This document shows, one piece after another, positions 26,148-35,572 of a stretch of 64,000 nt of DNA. The DNA lies in assembly GCA_934149105.1 (NCBI GenBank), contig CAKPDP010000003.1, forward strand, positions 62,001 through 126,000. Reading direction: 5' to 3'. Below the pieces are notes generated by a model. The model made no database searches and was not told the origin of the DNA. It saw only the letters and a list, made by a program, of their open reading frames with translations. The position numbers were made by a program, and so were the translations under genes. Positions within the stretch are counted from its first letter, which is position 1. The number at the start of each line of letters is the position of its first letter. Origin of the DNA: an uncultured Bacilli bacterium (GTDB taxonomy: Bacteria > Bacillota_I > Bacilli_A > RF39 > UBA660).

Positions 26148-26822
26148 TTAAACAGTAGTTAGAACTTTCTTAAGGATCTTTTTGGATTTAGCTAAATTTC
26201 TAGAGACTTGAACTTGATTTAGTCCAACTTTACTAGCGATAGTTTCTTGAGTATAGTCTTGTAAGTATTTCATCTTAAGAATACTACGGTCAGGTTCTTG
26301 CAAACTATCGATAGCCTCCATTAACATGATGGTATTATCATCTTGATAAGGAGTTGGGGCAATAAGAGTATCCATTAAAGTTAATTCTTTGCCATCTTCA
26401 TTGATAGTTTTATCTAAGCTATCTAGTTGATAGTTAGCAATAGATATATCTTCAATTAAAGAGACAGGTAAAGAAAGAAAAGTAGATAATTCTTTACTAC
26501 TAGGAACTTTCATTAGTTTTTGAGTAAGAATAGTTCTAGCTTCTTCTATTTTTCTTCCTAATTTACGGTAATCTTTATTTTGTTTTAAGCCTCTATTTTC
26601 AGTCGCGTATTTTACTACTTCACCTAAAATATAAGTATAGGCATAAGTAGAAAACTTGACGGGTATATTTCTATCAAATTTATTATAAGCTTTTAGTAAA
26701 CCTATAACACCAACTTGATAGAGATCATCATATTCATAATAATTAAGGTATTTTCTTATAATCGAATTAATAAGAGCTTGAGAATTATTGATTACTTGTT
26801 CAACAGGAACAGTTTCTTCCAA
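26148..26822 (-). CDS. sigF: Sporulation sigma factor, SigF-like
   Basis: This 224-residue group-3 sigma-70 factor has region 2 (YYEYDDLYQVGVIGLLKAYN then KFSTYAYTYILGEVVKY), region 3 (KLGRKIEEARTILTQKL) and region 4 with the helix-turn-helix TQETIASKVGLNQVQVSRNL. SigF starts the forespore programme. Its neighbours decide the call: a SpoIIAA-like gene directly upstream and spoVAC-AD-AE downstream, as in B. subtilis. The start is a TTG behind a perfect GGAGGT, which may reduce translation. The region 2.4 sequence TENRGLKQNKDY lacks the usual RDDGTVKVSR pattern, so its promoter preference may differ. SigG or SigB-like is the alternative. Confidence 0.8.
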   Translation of the reverse strand: MEETVPVEQVINNSQALINSIIRKYLNYYEYDDLYQVGVIGLLKAYNKFDRNIPVKFSTYAYTYILGEVVKYATENRGLKQNKDYRKLGRKIEEARTILTQKLMKVPSSKELSTFLSLPVSLIEDISIANYQLDSLDKTINEDGKELTLMDTLIAPTPYQDDNTIMLMEAIDSLQEPDRSILKMKYLQDYTQETIASKVGLNQVQVSRNLAKSKKILKKVLTTV

Positions 26823-26833
26823 ATGGACACCTC

Positions 26834-27157
26834 CTATATCATATTATAGACCTCTTGCTCATAACTTATTCTGGGTATTAAATTAAATATTCTACTAGTT
26901 AAAACTAAGTTATTATCACACATTAAAACAGTTATGCCTTTGTATAAGGCTTTTTTTAAGAATTTTAATAATTTATTTAAACAAAGAACGTCAATGGAGT
27001 TGATTTTATCGACATTTATAACAATCTTTTTTAAACCAGTTCTTTGAATTATGTCTTTTAATTCTTCTAAGAAATAACGATAATTATTTTTAGTAATATT
27101 TCCTTCTAATCTTACAAAAAAGAAACCTTTAGTAAATTCGTAACTAATATTTAACAT
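26834..27157 (-). CDS. STAS-domain anti-anti-sigma protein, SpoIIAA-like without the phosphoserine
   Basis: This 107-residue protein has the STAS fold pattern: FFFVRLEGNITKNNYRYFLE, then LKKIVINVDKINSIDVLCLN and the rest of the helix, matching SpoIIAA in length and layout. SpoIIAA is normally phosphorylated by SpoIIAB on a serine in the motif DSSG; here that motif reads DVLC, with no Ser or Thr at the site. The stop is eleven bases before the sigF start, so no spoIIAB gene lies between. It probably forms a two-gene unit with sigF. Family membership is likely; its mode of action must differ from the textbook switch. Confidence 0.7.
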   Translation of the reverse strand: MLNISYEFTKGFFFVRLEGNITKNNYRYFLEELKDIIQRTGLKKIVINVDKINSIDVLCLNKLLKFLKKALYKGITVLMCDNNLVLTSRIFNLIPRISYEQEVYNMI

Positions 27158-27497
27158 TATGCACCTCCTCTAACAATAAGTTATCACGTAGTTTAAAGTT
27201 TATAAAGTAATTCGACAATACTAGGTCTTATTTTTCATCGACATTAATTTTAAAACCAAAATCTAATGAGGGCTCTTACTAAATATCTTATGATTCTATA
27301 ATACATTTTTTACTCCTTTCTTCCCCTATCAATTATATTATTCTCGGTAGAAGAAAGATTTCCTTTTAATTTTTAGAAAAAAATAAAAAATGACAGAAAT
27401 TTTTGATATTTCATGTCATTTTATGGACTTTTTTTATTAAATCTAGACAATTTAATATATTTATGAGATACTACATTTTTAGTGATTTGTAAAGTAT
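27158..27497. other. 340-base gap upstream of the spoIIA-like unit
   Basis: Near the spoIIAA start, TTGTCG and TAAACT with 17 bases between them are a weak promoter candidate; I find no clear sigma-H promoter. A TCCCCTA word lies at 27322. The left end carries the mtaB terminator. No ORF or RNA gene is evident. Confidence 0.4.
27384..27424 (-). terminator. Terminator downstream of mtaB
   Basis: AATGACATGAAAT and ATTTCTGTCATTT pair with one bulge around a short AT loop on the minus strand, and T-rich sequence follows. Confidence 0.6.
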
Positions 27498-28787
27498 TTA
27501 CTCTACTATTTCCCCTACTACTTGGTTATCTTCGGTTATATCTATTATTTTAGTAGTAATTATGGTGTTATCAGGAATTTCTTTGTTGATAGTTATAGGG
27601 ATATAATTACTAGTATAACCAGTAGTTTGATTATTTTTAGTGGTTTCAGTTAGGACTTCTGTAACTTGATTTAAGTGATTTTGATAAAATTCATGTTCAA
27701 AATCATGAGACATAGTTAAGATTTTTCTAACTCTTTGTTTTTTGATGTTACCATCTATTTGGTTAGGCATAGTAGAAGCTACGGTACCATCTCTTTTAGA
27801 ATAAGGAAAAGTATGAATTTTAGTAAACTTGATGGTGTTTAGGGTATTAATAGTATCTAAGAAGTCTTCGTCAGTTTCTCCTGGAAAACCGACAATCAGA
27901 TCGGTAGTTAGGGATATATCAGGAATTTCTTCTTTAATAGTTTTAACTCTATTTAGAAAGAAATTAAGATCATATTTTCTATTCATAGATTTAAGAATTT
28001 TATCACTACCGGATTGAAGAGGAATGTGAAGATGTTTAGCCATGATAGAGCTATCTTTTAGGAGTTTGATGATACCATCAGTTACTTCATTAATTTCAAT
28101 AGAAGATAGTCTTAAGCGATAAAGATTAGGAATAGTTAAGAGTTCTTTTAGTAGAGTTTCTAAATTGGTATTAATATCTTGACCATATCTACCGGTATGG
28201 ATACCTGTTAGGACGATTTCTTTATAACCATTATTAACAAGAGTTCTTACTTCTTCTAAGACTTTGTCAAAATTTTTGCTACGCATTTGGCCTCTAGCAT
28301 AAGGGATTATGCAATAAGAACAGAAGGCATTACAACCATCTTGGATTTTGACAAAGGCACGGGTATGGTTAGTGAAGGTATGGATAGTCATATCTTCGAA
28401 ATGAATATCTTCTCTCAAATTATGAATATCGATTAATTGATTATTGTTTTTTAAGTATTCTTCAATTATAGAAACTATCATGGTTTTATCTTTATTACCA
28501 AGGATTATGTCAGCCTCGATTTCATCTTTATTAGTTTTAGCTTTGATTTGAGTATAACATCCCATGGCAATGACGATGGCATTAGGGTTATGTCTTTTAG
28601 CTTCTCTAATTATTTTTCTACTTTTTCTATCACTTTCATTAGTGACACTACAGGTGTTAATTATATAAATATCGGCTGGTTCAGTGAAGGGAACTATTTC
28701 ATAATTATGATTTTTTAATAGTTCTGTTATGTATTCACTTTCATAGATATTTACTTTACAACCTAGGGAATAAATTCCTACTTTCAT
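27498..28787 (-). CDS. mtaB: tRNA (N6-L-threonylcarbamoyladenosine) methylthiotransferase MtaB
   Basis: MtaB is a radical SAM enzyme that adds a methylthio group to t6A37 of ANN-reading tRNAs. The 429-residue protein has the UPF0004 domain with the first cluster cysteines (SLGCKVN, NTCSVT, MGCYTQ), the radical SAM CxxxCxxC motif in GCNAFCSYCIIPYARG, and a C-terminal TRAM-like region. GCKVN is the mark of the MtaB clade as opposed to MiaB. The gene follows a metallophosphoesterase gene by one base, so they are co-transcribed. Confidence 0.93.
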   Translation of the reverse strand: MKVGIYSLGCKVNIYESEYITELLKNHNYEIVPFTEPADIYIINTCSVTNESDRKSRKIIREAKRHNPNAIVIAMGCYTQIKAKTNKDEIEADIILGNKDKTMIVSIIEEYLKNNNQLIDIHNLREDIHFEDMTIHTFTNHTRAFVKIQDGCNAFCSYCIIPYARGQMRSKNFDKVLEEVRTLVNNGYKEIVLTGIHTGRYGQDINTNLETLLKELLTIPNLYRLRLSSIEINEVTDGIIKLLKDSSIMAKHLHIPLQSGSDKILKSMNRKYDLNFFLNRVKTIKEEIPDISLTTDLIVGFPGETDEDFLDTINTLNTIKFTKIHTFPYSKRDGTVASTMPNQIDGNIKKQRVRKILTMSHDFEHEFYQNHLNQVTEVLTETTKNNQTTGYTSNYIPITINKEIPDNTIITTKIIDITEDNQVVGEIVE

Positions 28788-28788
28788 A

Positions 28789-29619
28789 CTACTTTTGTCC
28801 TTTCTGTAATTCTATTTCTAAGACTTTTTTGGGATAGAGGAAATCAAATTTATGGAATATTTTAGAGGAATGGGCTAATTTGGTTATTCCTTCATAGATA
28901 TAGCCTTCAGAATAGTTAGTTTTATATCTTCCACGGACCATATTAGGAAAAGGCTTTTTCCAAGGAGAGATAAGGCCTCTGTTTTTAGGGAAGATAAATG
29001 ATAAATAGGCCGGTACTAAACCGGCATGCATGTGCCCAGAGAGAATTAACTGATAATTCTTTAGTTCAGATTGGGATCTTAGGATGTTATAAGGAGTATG
29101 AACTAAAAGAATATTGTAAGTATTTTGAGGGGGGTTAGGTAATTTAGTGAGGGATTTTTTAAAGATAGCAAGTGGTTCTTTCTTTTGGTAATAATCGAAA
29201 TCAAGAACAAGGCCTGTAATAGTTAGATTATTAGCATAATCATGATAGATATCATTAGTTAATAGGATGGTGTTATCTAGACTATGAATGGTTTTTAGTA
29301 ATTGGGAACAAGAGGATTTTTGCCAGCGAGAAGAGTTAGGATCTTTTTTATAGAATTCATGGTTTCCTATGACGATTATAACTTCAGAATATTGTTCCAG
29401 ATTATGAAGAAAACTTTTTAAGGTAGGATAATCCACTTCTTCATAATCTATTAAATCACCTATTATAAAGATATAATCCGGGGAGATCTTAGAGATAGAT
29501 AGTAATAGTTTAGTAAAAACTTTAAGTTTAAAGCTTTTACTAAAATGAATATCACTTAAGATGACTATTTTAAGATTATTAATTAGCTTAGTACTAAAAA
29601 ATAATTCTTTTTTAGACAT
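28789..29619 (-). CDS. YkuE-like metallophosphoesterase
   Basis: This 276-residue calcineurin-like phosphoesterase shows all the metal motifs: SDIHFS, GDLIDYE, GNHEFY, an internal His in LLVHTPYN and GHMHAG near residue 170. The AGLVPAYLSFIF segment after GHMHAG is typical of the YkuE/LpxH-like membrane-associated group. It has no clear signal peptide. The ATG at 29619 overlaps the stop of the upstream gene (29612), showing coupling, and mtaB follows directly. The substrate is not predictable. Confidence 0.85.
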   Translation of the reverse strand: MSKKELFFSTKLINNLKIVILSDIHFSKSFKLKVFTKLLLSISKISPDYIFIIGDLIDYEEVDYPTLKSFLHNLEQYSEVIIVIGNHEFYKKDPNSSRWQKSSCSQLLKTIHSLDNTILLTNDIYHDYANNLTITGLVLDFDYYQKKEPLAIFKKSLTKLPNPPQNTYNILLVHTPYNILRSQSELKNYQLILSGHMHAGLVPAYLSFIFPKNRGLISPWKKPFPNMVRGRYKTNYSEGYIYEGITKLAHSSKIFHKFDFLYPKKVLEIELQKGQK

Positions 29620-30478
29620 TATTTTTAGTCCTAGTTCCAAAGAATTTTTTAACTCTAGATAGAGTTTTAGATTTAGAAGAAGTAATAGTTTTAGGTGGCT
29701 CTTCTTCAGGAGTTAAATTAGAGGTAGTTAGCATTTGATCTAGTTTAGTGGAATCTAGTTGTAAACCGGGAATTTGAGCTTCTATGTCATCTAAGAACAA
29801 TCTAGAACGATAGTTACTTTCGCTACTAACATGATTATTAGAATAGATGATAGTTAAGGCTAGTAATTCTAGGAAATGGGTTCTTAATTCAAGATGAGTA
29901 GCATGATTATGAAGACAATTTTCTAGAGGTTCTAATTCAAAGACTCTTTTATCAGGATCAATTTGTTCTTTAGTTTGTAATAAACTTAATAATTCTTCAA
30001 TAGAACGATCTTCTTTCCTGCTAATATGAGGTAACTCTTTATAGATTAATTCATCTAATTCAATGATTTTACCAGTTTGTTTATTAAATTTTACATATCT
30101 AGGAACGGCATCACCACCGGCTCCTCTTTCTGTATAAGCAAAAGAGGCAATACTATAACCACCTTGAGAAAAGATACGTGGTCCAGTATATTCAAGATTA
30201 AAAAAATAATTAGCAGCAGGTTGTAGATAATTAGGAAGACTAGTTAACATATTTTTTAAGATAGTAAATCTTGAGTAAGGATTTTTTTCTTTAGGATGAG
30301 TAAGGGAATAATCTGATATGGCTAATTCATAATAATGGGCTAGATGCTCTAGCAAATCCTTTATTTCTTCTGGATTAGGTTTAGATTGAGAAGGCTCTTT
30401 TAAAGAAAGAGTTTCTAAGAAATTAGATAGTTCTTGATTATATAAGTCTTGCCTATAGTTAGTTAAATTTTTATTCAT
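29612..30478 (-). CDS. Protein of unknown function, 288 residues
   Basis: This is a soluble protein with a helical N-terminal half, a central beta-like block (SQGGYSIASFAYTERGAGGD then VPRYVKFNKQTGKIIEL) and a disordered, Thr/Ser/Lys-rich basic C-terminus (KTITSSKSKTLSRVKKFFGT). The central block looks like a Gly-rich ligand site, but I cannot assign it to a family. It is the first gene of a coupled unit with the metallophosphoesterase and mtaB, which may mean a shared role or only shared transcription. Confidence 0.55.
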   Translation of the reverse strand: MNKNLTNYRQDLYNQELSNFLETLSLKEPSQSKPNPEEIKDLLEHLAHYYELAISDYSLTHPKEKNPYSRFTILKNMLTSLPNYLQPAANYFFNLEYTGPRIFSQGGYSIASFAYTERGAGGDAVPRYVKFNKQTGKIIELDELIYKELPHISRKEDRSIEELLSLLQTKEQIDPDKRVFELEPLENCLHNHATHLELRTHFLELLALTIIYSNNHVSSESNYRSRLFLDDIEAQIPGLQLDSTKLDQMLTTSNLTPEEEPPKTITSSKSKTLSRVKKFFGTRTKNNV

Positions 30479-30557
30479 AATTTTTCATCTCCAATTAATT
30501 ATATGTGTGTTATATTATATCATAGTTTAGGAAAAAATGGTAACTAAAGATTAAATG

Positions 30558-30592
30558 ATAAAAAATAGATAAGATTTAATTCCTTATCTATT
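30558..30592 (-). terminator. Intrinsic terminator
   Basis: ATAGATAAG and CTTATCTAT form a nine-base-pair stem followed on the minus strand by TTTTTATC. It closes the zinc-ribbon gene. Confidence 0.8.
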
Positions 30593-31289
30593 AGTTATTT
30601 ACAACTTTAAAGACTATATCTTGAGAATTAGAATAATTACCAGTATCTTTTAGATGAACTTCAAAGTATTCCCAATCTTTATCCACCTCAAAGGCAACAA
30701 GGCCTAGAGTATTTTGATTAGGTCCAATAGTGGTATCTAGTCTACCGATATTATCAATTTTATTAAAGATATAAGCACTAGTTAAAGGATTAGTAAGTTG
30801 ATAATCAGGGTAACCTTCAAAATTATAGTAAGAAAGATGTTTATTCCTAATAGAGATATTTTTAACATCAAACATAAAGATTAAGAAGTCTTTATCTTCA
30901 TCAGGAGTATCAGTATAAGTATCCCCTTCTATTTCGTCATAGATAGTAGCTTTCTTAAGAGTTATTTTATAACTATTAGAAGTTATAGTGTCGCCGATAG
31001 TTCCTAATAATTCTTCAGTTTCAGTGTAATCAGGAATAGTATTAGAATAGTAATCATCATCGGTTTTGCTATAATTATAGGCAATTACTCCTATAATGAT
31101 AAAGAGAATAAGGAGAGAGAAAATGATACTTCCGATGATGATTAAGATTAGAGCCCAGATGGGTAATTTCTTCTTTTTAGAATTGGTATTAGTATTAGGA
31201 GTAGAATTAGTTAAAGGAAAACCACAATGAGTACAGAAAGCATCGGTTTCAGAGACAGTGCTTCCACAATTACGACAATATTTTTGCAT
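30591..31289 (-). CDS. Zinc-ribbon membrane protein with DUF4352-like domain
   Basis: This 232-residue protein starts with a zinc ribbon (YCRNCGSTVSETDAFCTHCG, residues 4-23), followed by a Ser/Asn/Lys linker, a long membrane helix (WALILIIIGSIIFSLLILFI, about 45-70) and an extracytoplasmic beta-rich domain with LGTIGDTITSNSYKITL and VAFEVDKDWEYFEV. That layout is typical of Bacillota proteins with DUF4352 (Ig-like) domains. The function is unknown. It is a single gene with a strong terminator. Confidence 0.75.
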   Translation of the reverse strand: MQKYCRNCGSTVSETDAFCTHCGFPLTNSTPNTNTNSKKKKLPIWALILIIIGSIIFSLLILFIIIGVIAYNYSKTDDDYYSNTIPDYTETEELLGTIGDTITSNSYKITLKKATIYDEIEGDTYTDTPDEDKDFLIFMFDVKNISIRNKHLSYYNFEGYPDYQLTNPLTSAYIFNKIDNIGRLDTTIGPNQNTLGLVAFEVDKDWEYFEVHLKDTGNYSNSQDIVFKVVNN

Positions 31290-31336
31290 ATTTTATCTTA
31301 CCTCTTTCTAGTATAATTATACTATGAATAATTAAT

Positions 31337-33835
31337 TTAATAAAGATGTTTAGAAAATTTTTCTTTTTTTAGAAGTAAAAGATAGATAATTAAACCTACT
31401 AGGGATAAGATTAGACCAATAGTTTGATAAGGGTTAGTATAAGATATGGTAATTTTATGAGTACCTTTAGTTATTTTACTTCCTAAAAAAGAAGTATTAA
31501 CTATCTCAGAAGAAACTTTATGACCATCTATCTTTATTTGATAATTAGAATCATAAGGAAGAGATGTTACAAAGTAACTGTTGTCATTGGGTACAGTTAC
31601 AGTAGCGGACATCAAATAATTATTATCAGTATCTAGATCTAGTTTAGTAATATTAGCATTTAAGTTAGATATTTCAGAATAGTCTAAAAGATACATATTA
31701 ATATTTTGCAAATTATAAGTACCTTTAGCAAAAGTTATATTAAGATTAGTAATATTCCCCTCCCCTAGGATAAAAGACATATGAGTATTATCGTTATAGT
31801 ATAACCAACTTTTGCAAGTTTTTTTATTAGTAATATTATTAATAGTTATAGTTTGATCACCTAGAGAACAAGATTGTTTATTAGTTAGATCAAAAGTGAT
31901 AATTATTATTTTTTGTGAAAGATCTTTTACTGTAGGTAGATTATAGGTAGTAGTTTTAGAGAAGGTTAAGGAAGAATTATCTATAGAATAAGGGAGAGAA
32001 GAAAGATCAAGATAATCTAGGATATTTACTTTCTCAAGATGAGAAGGATTATAATTAGTGGTGTTAGAGTCTACGATGGTATTAGTAAGAAGAGTATCTA
32101 GGGTATAGGGATATTCTAAATTAGAAAAGTCTTTGGTACTTAGAAGATTACTACTTATATAGTAAGTTGGTAAGGTATTAGAACTTTGATAGATGTTAGA
32201 GGTATTATCTAATTTAGAATATCCTAACATAGCAGTATTAGAAATAATATATTTATGATTTAAGAATAGAGAGGCAAAAATATTAGGAGTAGTAGCAGTA
32301 TTAAGAATATTACGACTAGGTTTAGAATTATTAAGAATTAAATCATTAAAATCTTTATAATAACTATTATAGACAGAAGAATAAGTTGAAGTTGTTTTAT
32401 AGTTAGGCGTATAAATATGATTAAAATTTAAAGTAGGATCAAGATAATTACCAAAGCGATAATCTGTAGTGTCATCTTTTAAAATAGTTTCAATTTGGTG
32501 AGTTAGGTCAGCACTTAGGACTTTATTGCGATCGCCTTTAGTTAGATAATCTCTAGTTATGTTACTACTAATACCAATTATTAGAAAAGATAGAACAAGT
32601 GGGACATATATTAGGAATGGTTTAGATAATTTATAATATAATATTATAAATATCCAAAGGGATATTAGATCGAGATAATATAATTTAGTTATCCCAGAGA
32701 AATAAAAAAGAAGAGATAGAATTATAGTTGTAATTAAAAGATATTTAAGATTAATATTTTTGCTAAGTAAATTATCTAGGAAAGTAATGGTTAAGAGAAT
32801 ATAAAGAGGAATAAAGGGAATTAGAACTTTAGGTCTTATATAGAGAAAACCATTTAGTAGGTATTGAAAGAGAGGAATTATAGAGATAAGGATTAAGAAA
32901 AGACTTAGGAACCTAGATTTTTTATCTTTAGTTCTAACTATAGAGATAAGGGCTAAAACAGATAAAGCTGACAAGCCAAGATTATAGTTTCCATATAAAA
33001 GAGATTTTAAGGATAAGTCAGGAAGAAAGAGTTCTTTTAAAGTTACAGCACTACTTAGAGTAGTGCCCCTTGAAGTAAGAATACATGTAATAGTGGGTAG
33101 TAAAAGACACATAGACATTAAAAGAGAAATAGCAACAGCCCCTAAAAGTTTAAAAAGATCTTCAAAAAAGATTTTAATAGTAAGATTAGGTTTAGAAAGA
33201 ATTGAAACGAGAGCATAAATGCCTAAAGCTAGAAGGCCTCCAACACTATAATAATAACTAGTCATTATCATTAAGAAGACACTAACTATAAAGAGAGAAA
33301 GTTTCTGTTTTCGAAAATACTTATCTAAACCAAAAAGCCCTAGGATTAAGAATGGTAAATAATTTACAAACATTAATTGAGAATGATAATGCAATAAAAT
33401 AGTGGGAGAAAGAGAAAACATTAAGGCTCCTGTTAGAGAGAGATTATTACTAAAATTATGTTTTTTTAAGAAATTATACATAAGAATAGAACTTACGATT
33501 AGGTTAATAATGTTTGTTATAATAATATAGTCGATCATAGGGAGAAAAGGAAGAAGATAACTAGGTAGAATAAGAGGACTTAAAAAGCCATAATAGGCAA
33601 AATTATAAATATTTTGCCCACCTCCTAGGCTAGGAGCATAATTAGGGAATAAAGATCCTGTTTGATAGAAAAGTTTACGAAAATAATCGGGAAACATAAT
33701 ATGTTGATTTAAAAAATCATTAGTGTCGGCATAAAGATTACCTTTCGTGATGACATAGATGGTAATAAGAGTGATAATGATAATTAGCAAATAATTTATA
33801 AGATTAGATTTATTAGTAGATAGAAATTTTTTCAT
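31337..33835 (-). CDS. YfhO-family large membrane protein
   Basis: This 832-residue protein has about 12 membrane helices in its first 430 residues, a large outside domain of about 350 residues and a last helix (IGLILSLVGLIIYLLLL) with a short basic tail. The first extracytoplasmic loop, with YAPSLGGGQNIYNFAYYGFL, and the closing domain (GTHKITISYTNPYQTIGLIL) fit the YfhO family. Members are GT-C-like proteins linked to sugar modification of envelope polymers such as lipoteichoic acid. Whether this one is catalytic is not known. It is a single gene, divergent from the gene at 34009. Confidence 0.85.
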   Translation of the reverse strand: MKKFLSTNKSNLINYLLIIIITLITIYVITKGNLYADTNDFLNQHIMFPDYFRKLFYQTGSLFPNYAPSLGGGQNIYNFAYYGFLSPLILPSYLLPFLPMIDYIIITNIINLIVSSILMYNFLKKHNFSNNLSLTGALMFSLSPTILLHYHSQLMFVNYLPFLILGLFGLDKYFRKQKLSLFIVSVFLMIMTSYYYSVGGLLALGIYALVSILSKPNLTIKIFFEDLFKLLGAVAISLLMSMCLLLPTITCILTSRGTTLSSAVTLKELFLPDLSLKSLLYGNYNLGLSALSVLALISIVRTKDKKSRFLSLFLILISIIPLFQYLLNGFLYIRPKVLIPFIPLYILLTITFLDNLLSKNINLKYLLITTIILSLLFYFSGITKLYYLDLISLWIFIILYYKLSKPFLIYVPLVLSFLIIGISSNITRDYLTKGDRNKVLSADLTHQIETILKDDTTDYRFGNYLDPTLNFNHIYTPNYKTTSTYSSVYNSYYKDFNDLILNNSKPSRNILNTATTPNIFASLFLNHKYIISNTAMLGYSKLDNTSNIYQSSNTLPTYYISSNLLSTKDFSNLEYPYTLDTLLTNTIVDSNTTNYNPSHLEKVNILDYLDLSSLPYSIDNSSLTFSKTTTYNLPTVKDLSQKIIIITFDLTNKQSCSLGDQTITINNITNKKTCKSWLYYNDNTHMSFILGEGNITNLNITFAKGTYNLQNINMYLLDYSEISNLNANITKLDLDTDNNYLMSATVTVPNDNSYFVTSLPYDSNYQIKIDGHKVSSEIVNTSFLGSKITKGTHKITISYTNPYQTIGLILSLVGLIIYLLLLKKEKFSKHLY

Positions 33836-33924
33836 AGATGGATACTCCTTTAATTCTTAACTTTAATTTATGTATATCTTAACACATATAAGTGTAAAGT
33901 TCAATAAAATAGTACGTCTTTATG

Positions 33925-33953
33925 TTGGTGAGAAATAACAATGGTGTTATAAT
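33925..33953 (+). promoter_or_regulatory. Sigma-A promoter
   Basis: TTGGTG (33925-33930) and a perfect TATAAT (33948-33953) are 17 bases apart, upstream of the gene at 34009. Confidence 0.65.
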
Positions 33954-34008
33954 ATAGACGTTACGTCAGGGAAAACTTTATTATATTTTAGAAAGTGGGG
34001 TTAGAAAA

Positions 34009-34560
34009 ATGGAAAGAAAAAGTATATTGACAATGGATGATTATAGTAAGATTCAAGGGGAAATCATAACGGAGATGAATAATAATAGTAAAAATCCTCT
34101 TTTAAGTAGGGAAAGAGATGATTTTAATATTTGTAGAGTGGTTCATAATGGAGCGGTTTATACTTGGGTAGAAGATAATAAAATTGAGATTGCCGAAGTT
34201 ATTGACGAGAAGGAAAGTCAGGAGTTTTTGGAGAGTATTTCAGGATTTGGGATAGAATTTTTAAAATTAGATTCCGATAATTCAAGAGAGTTTAGAGGAG
34301 TTACTTTAGGAGAATTATTTAGTAATCCTTATCAGAGTATTATTCTTAATCATAGTGATAGTGCCATCGATGGATTATGTCATAGATTATGTAATTATGA
34401 AATATTTTGGAATCCTAGTGATAATAGATTTGAATTTCATCCAGCTTCCTTAGAGAGATATGAAACAAAATGTTTAGAGGTTAAAGCTCAAGCAAGAGAA
34501 CTCAATAAAGATAAAGGATTTCAAAAGATTAAAAAAAAATTGCTAATATTTAGAAAGTAA
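34009..34560 (+). CDS. Protein of unknown function, 183 residues
   Basis: This soluble protein has no signal peptide or membrane helix. It contains a mixed alpha/beta pattern with RVVHNGAVYTWVEDNKIEIA and ILNHSDSAIDGLCHRLCNYE, the latter rich in possible metal ligands (His, Asp, Cys). No family is evident. The GTGGGGTTAG site and the consensus promoter upstream and a clear terminator downstream show a real, independently expressed gene at the edge of the accessory stretch. Confidence 0.55.
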   Translation: MERKSILTMDDYSKIQGEIITEMNNNSKNPLLSRERDDFNICRVVHNGAVYTWVEDNKIEIAEVIDEKESQEFLESISGFGIEFLKLDSDNSREFRGVTLGELFSNPYQSIILNHSDSAIDGLCHRLCNYEIFWNPSDNRFEFHPASLERYETKCLEVKAQARELNKDKGFQKIKKKLLIFRK

Positions 34561-34595
34561 AAGATCTTAATGCTTGGTTGCTAAGATCTTTTTTG
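34559..34595 (+). terminator. Intrinsic terminator
   Basis: AAAAGATCTTA and TAAGATCTTTTTT form a strong stem around a loop of about 15 bases. Confidence 0.85.
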
Positions 34596-34628
34596 CTGCC
34601 CTACTCTACTCTATTTGGAGTGAATTGA

Positions 34629-34915
34629 TTATACTACAATATATGGATTGATACTGGTTTCGGATTCTGATGAAATTTTGTTAGTGAGCACTAAAGAAAT
34701 AACAAGACAAATGCTAATGTTTCCATCTATTTTATGACCACTGAAACTGCTGGTAGAAAACGCAGTCCAAGCTCCAACACTCATAATATTGAAACTGCTA
34801 AGTAACCCCACAACCAATCCTGATTGTTATACAAATAGTAACTTATATTGACTATCCAATTTTTGACCCAAGTATAAGAGCTATTTCCAGGTAAAATAAA
34901 TTTATTATTTACATT
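34629..34915 (-). pseudogene. Degraded 3' end of a surface protein gene
   Basis: On the minus strand one frame encodes SSYTWVKNWIVNISYYLYNN then QDWLWGYLAVSIL, and then another frame carries SVGAWTAFSTSSFSGHKIDG and ISICLVISLVLTNKI, ending SINPYIVV. The second half resembles the closing block of Bacillota surface or fimbrial-like proteins, where a typical ending is RPVISL, then K(I/V)xSGxGT, then xPYxV (DUF6273-like). The frame change and lack of a start indicate a broken remnant. The family comparison is from memory and moderate in confidence. Confidence 0.4.
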
Positions 34916-34997
34916 TATCATCATAATAATTGCAATAATAGGATTTTTATCATTTTTTAATATAATTTAGGTATATAATAATAGTTTGGAGGTACAA

Positions 34998-35528
34998 ATG
35001 GAGTTATATAATGTTTTTAATATGCCATTATCTACTGATAATGAAAGAAGAAAAGTACAAGAAAAGCTATTGCATGGCGAAGAATTAACACTACAAGAAA
35101 AGTTAAAAGCAGGCAGTAGAGATCATGTTATTAAGGAAATTGGAAATTATCAATGCAAACCGGATTATTGTTATAGATGCGTTCCAGAAAATGTTTTAGA
35201 ACTATATAAAAAGAAAGGTTATATTTTTGATGACAGAAGAACTGATTATATTGAAGGACAAAATAATCAAGGAATAGATTGGTATTTAGGTGGAGCTATG
35301 CCTTGCAATAAATATGGATTTATAATTATTGAATGTCCTGCTTATAAAAGTTATTTTATTCCAGCGAGTGATGGAGGATATGGGATGGCTGATGATATTT
35401 ATGTGAGGCATATGAAATCATCACCTCAAAGAAATCCTATTCCAATTTCAATGATTACAAATGTTTTTGATTATAGAACAATACTACAAGAACAAAATAC
35501 AATAAAAAATAAAGGTAGAAGTAGATGA
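34998..35528 (+). CDS. Protein of unknown function, 176 residues
   Basis: The ATG at 34998 follows TTGGAGGT. The protein is soluble, with a helical N-terminus (ERRKVQEKLLHGEELTLQEK) and a C-terminal part with YCYRCVPENVLELYKKKGYI and PAYKSYFIPASDGGYGMADD. The pattern suggests a small alpha/beta domain; I recognise no family. Its flanks are broken genes, it has a good terminator, and no TCCCCTA words lie nearby, all compatible with recent acquisition, which remains inference. Confidence 0.55.
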   Translation: MELYNVFNMPLSTDNERRKVQEKLLHGEELTLQEKLKAGSRDHVIKEIGNYQCKPDYCYRCVPENVLELYKKKGYIFDDRRTDYIEGQNNQGIDWYLGGAMPCNKYGFIIIECPAYKSYFIPASDGGYGMADDIYVRHMKSSPQRNPIPISMITNVFDYRTILQEQNTIKNKGRSR

Positions 35529-35532
35529 AAAA

Positions 35533-35572
35533 CGCCCTAGTAACTATTAAACCTACTAGGGGGTTAATTTTA
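35533..35572 (+). terminator. Intrinsic terminator
   Basis: CCCTAGTA and TACTAGGG form an eight-base-pair stem with an 11-base loop, followed by a T-rich stretch. Confidence 0.75.
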
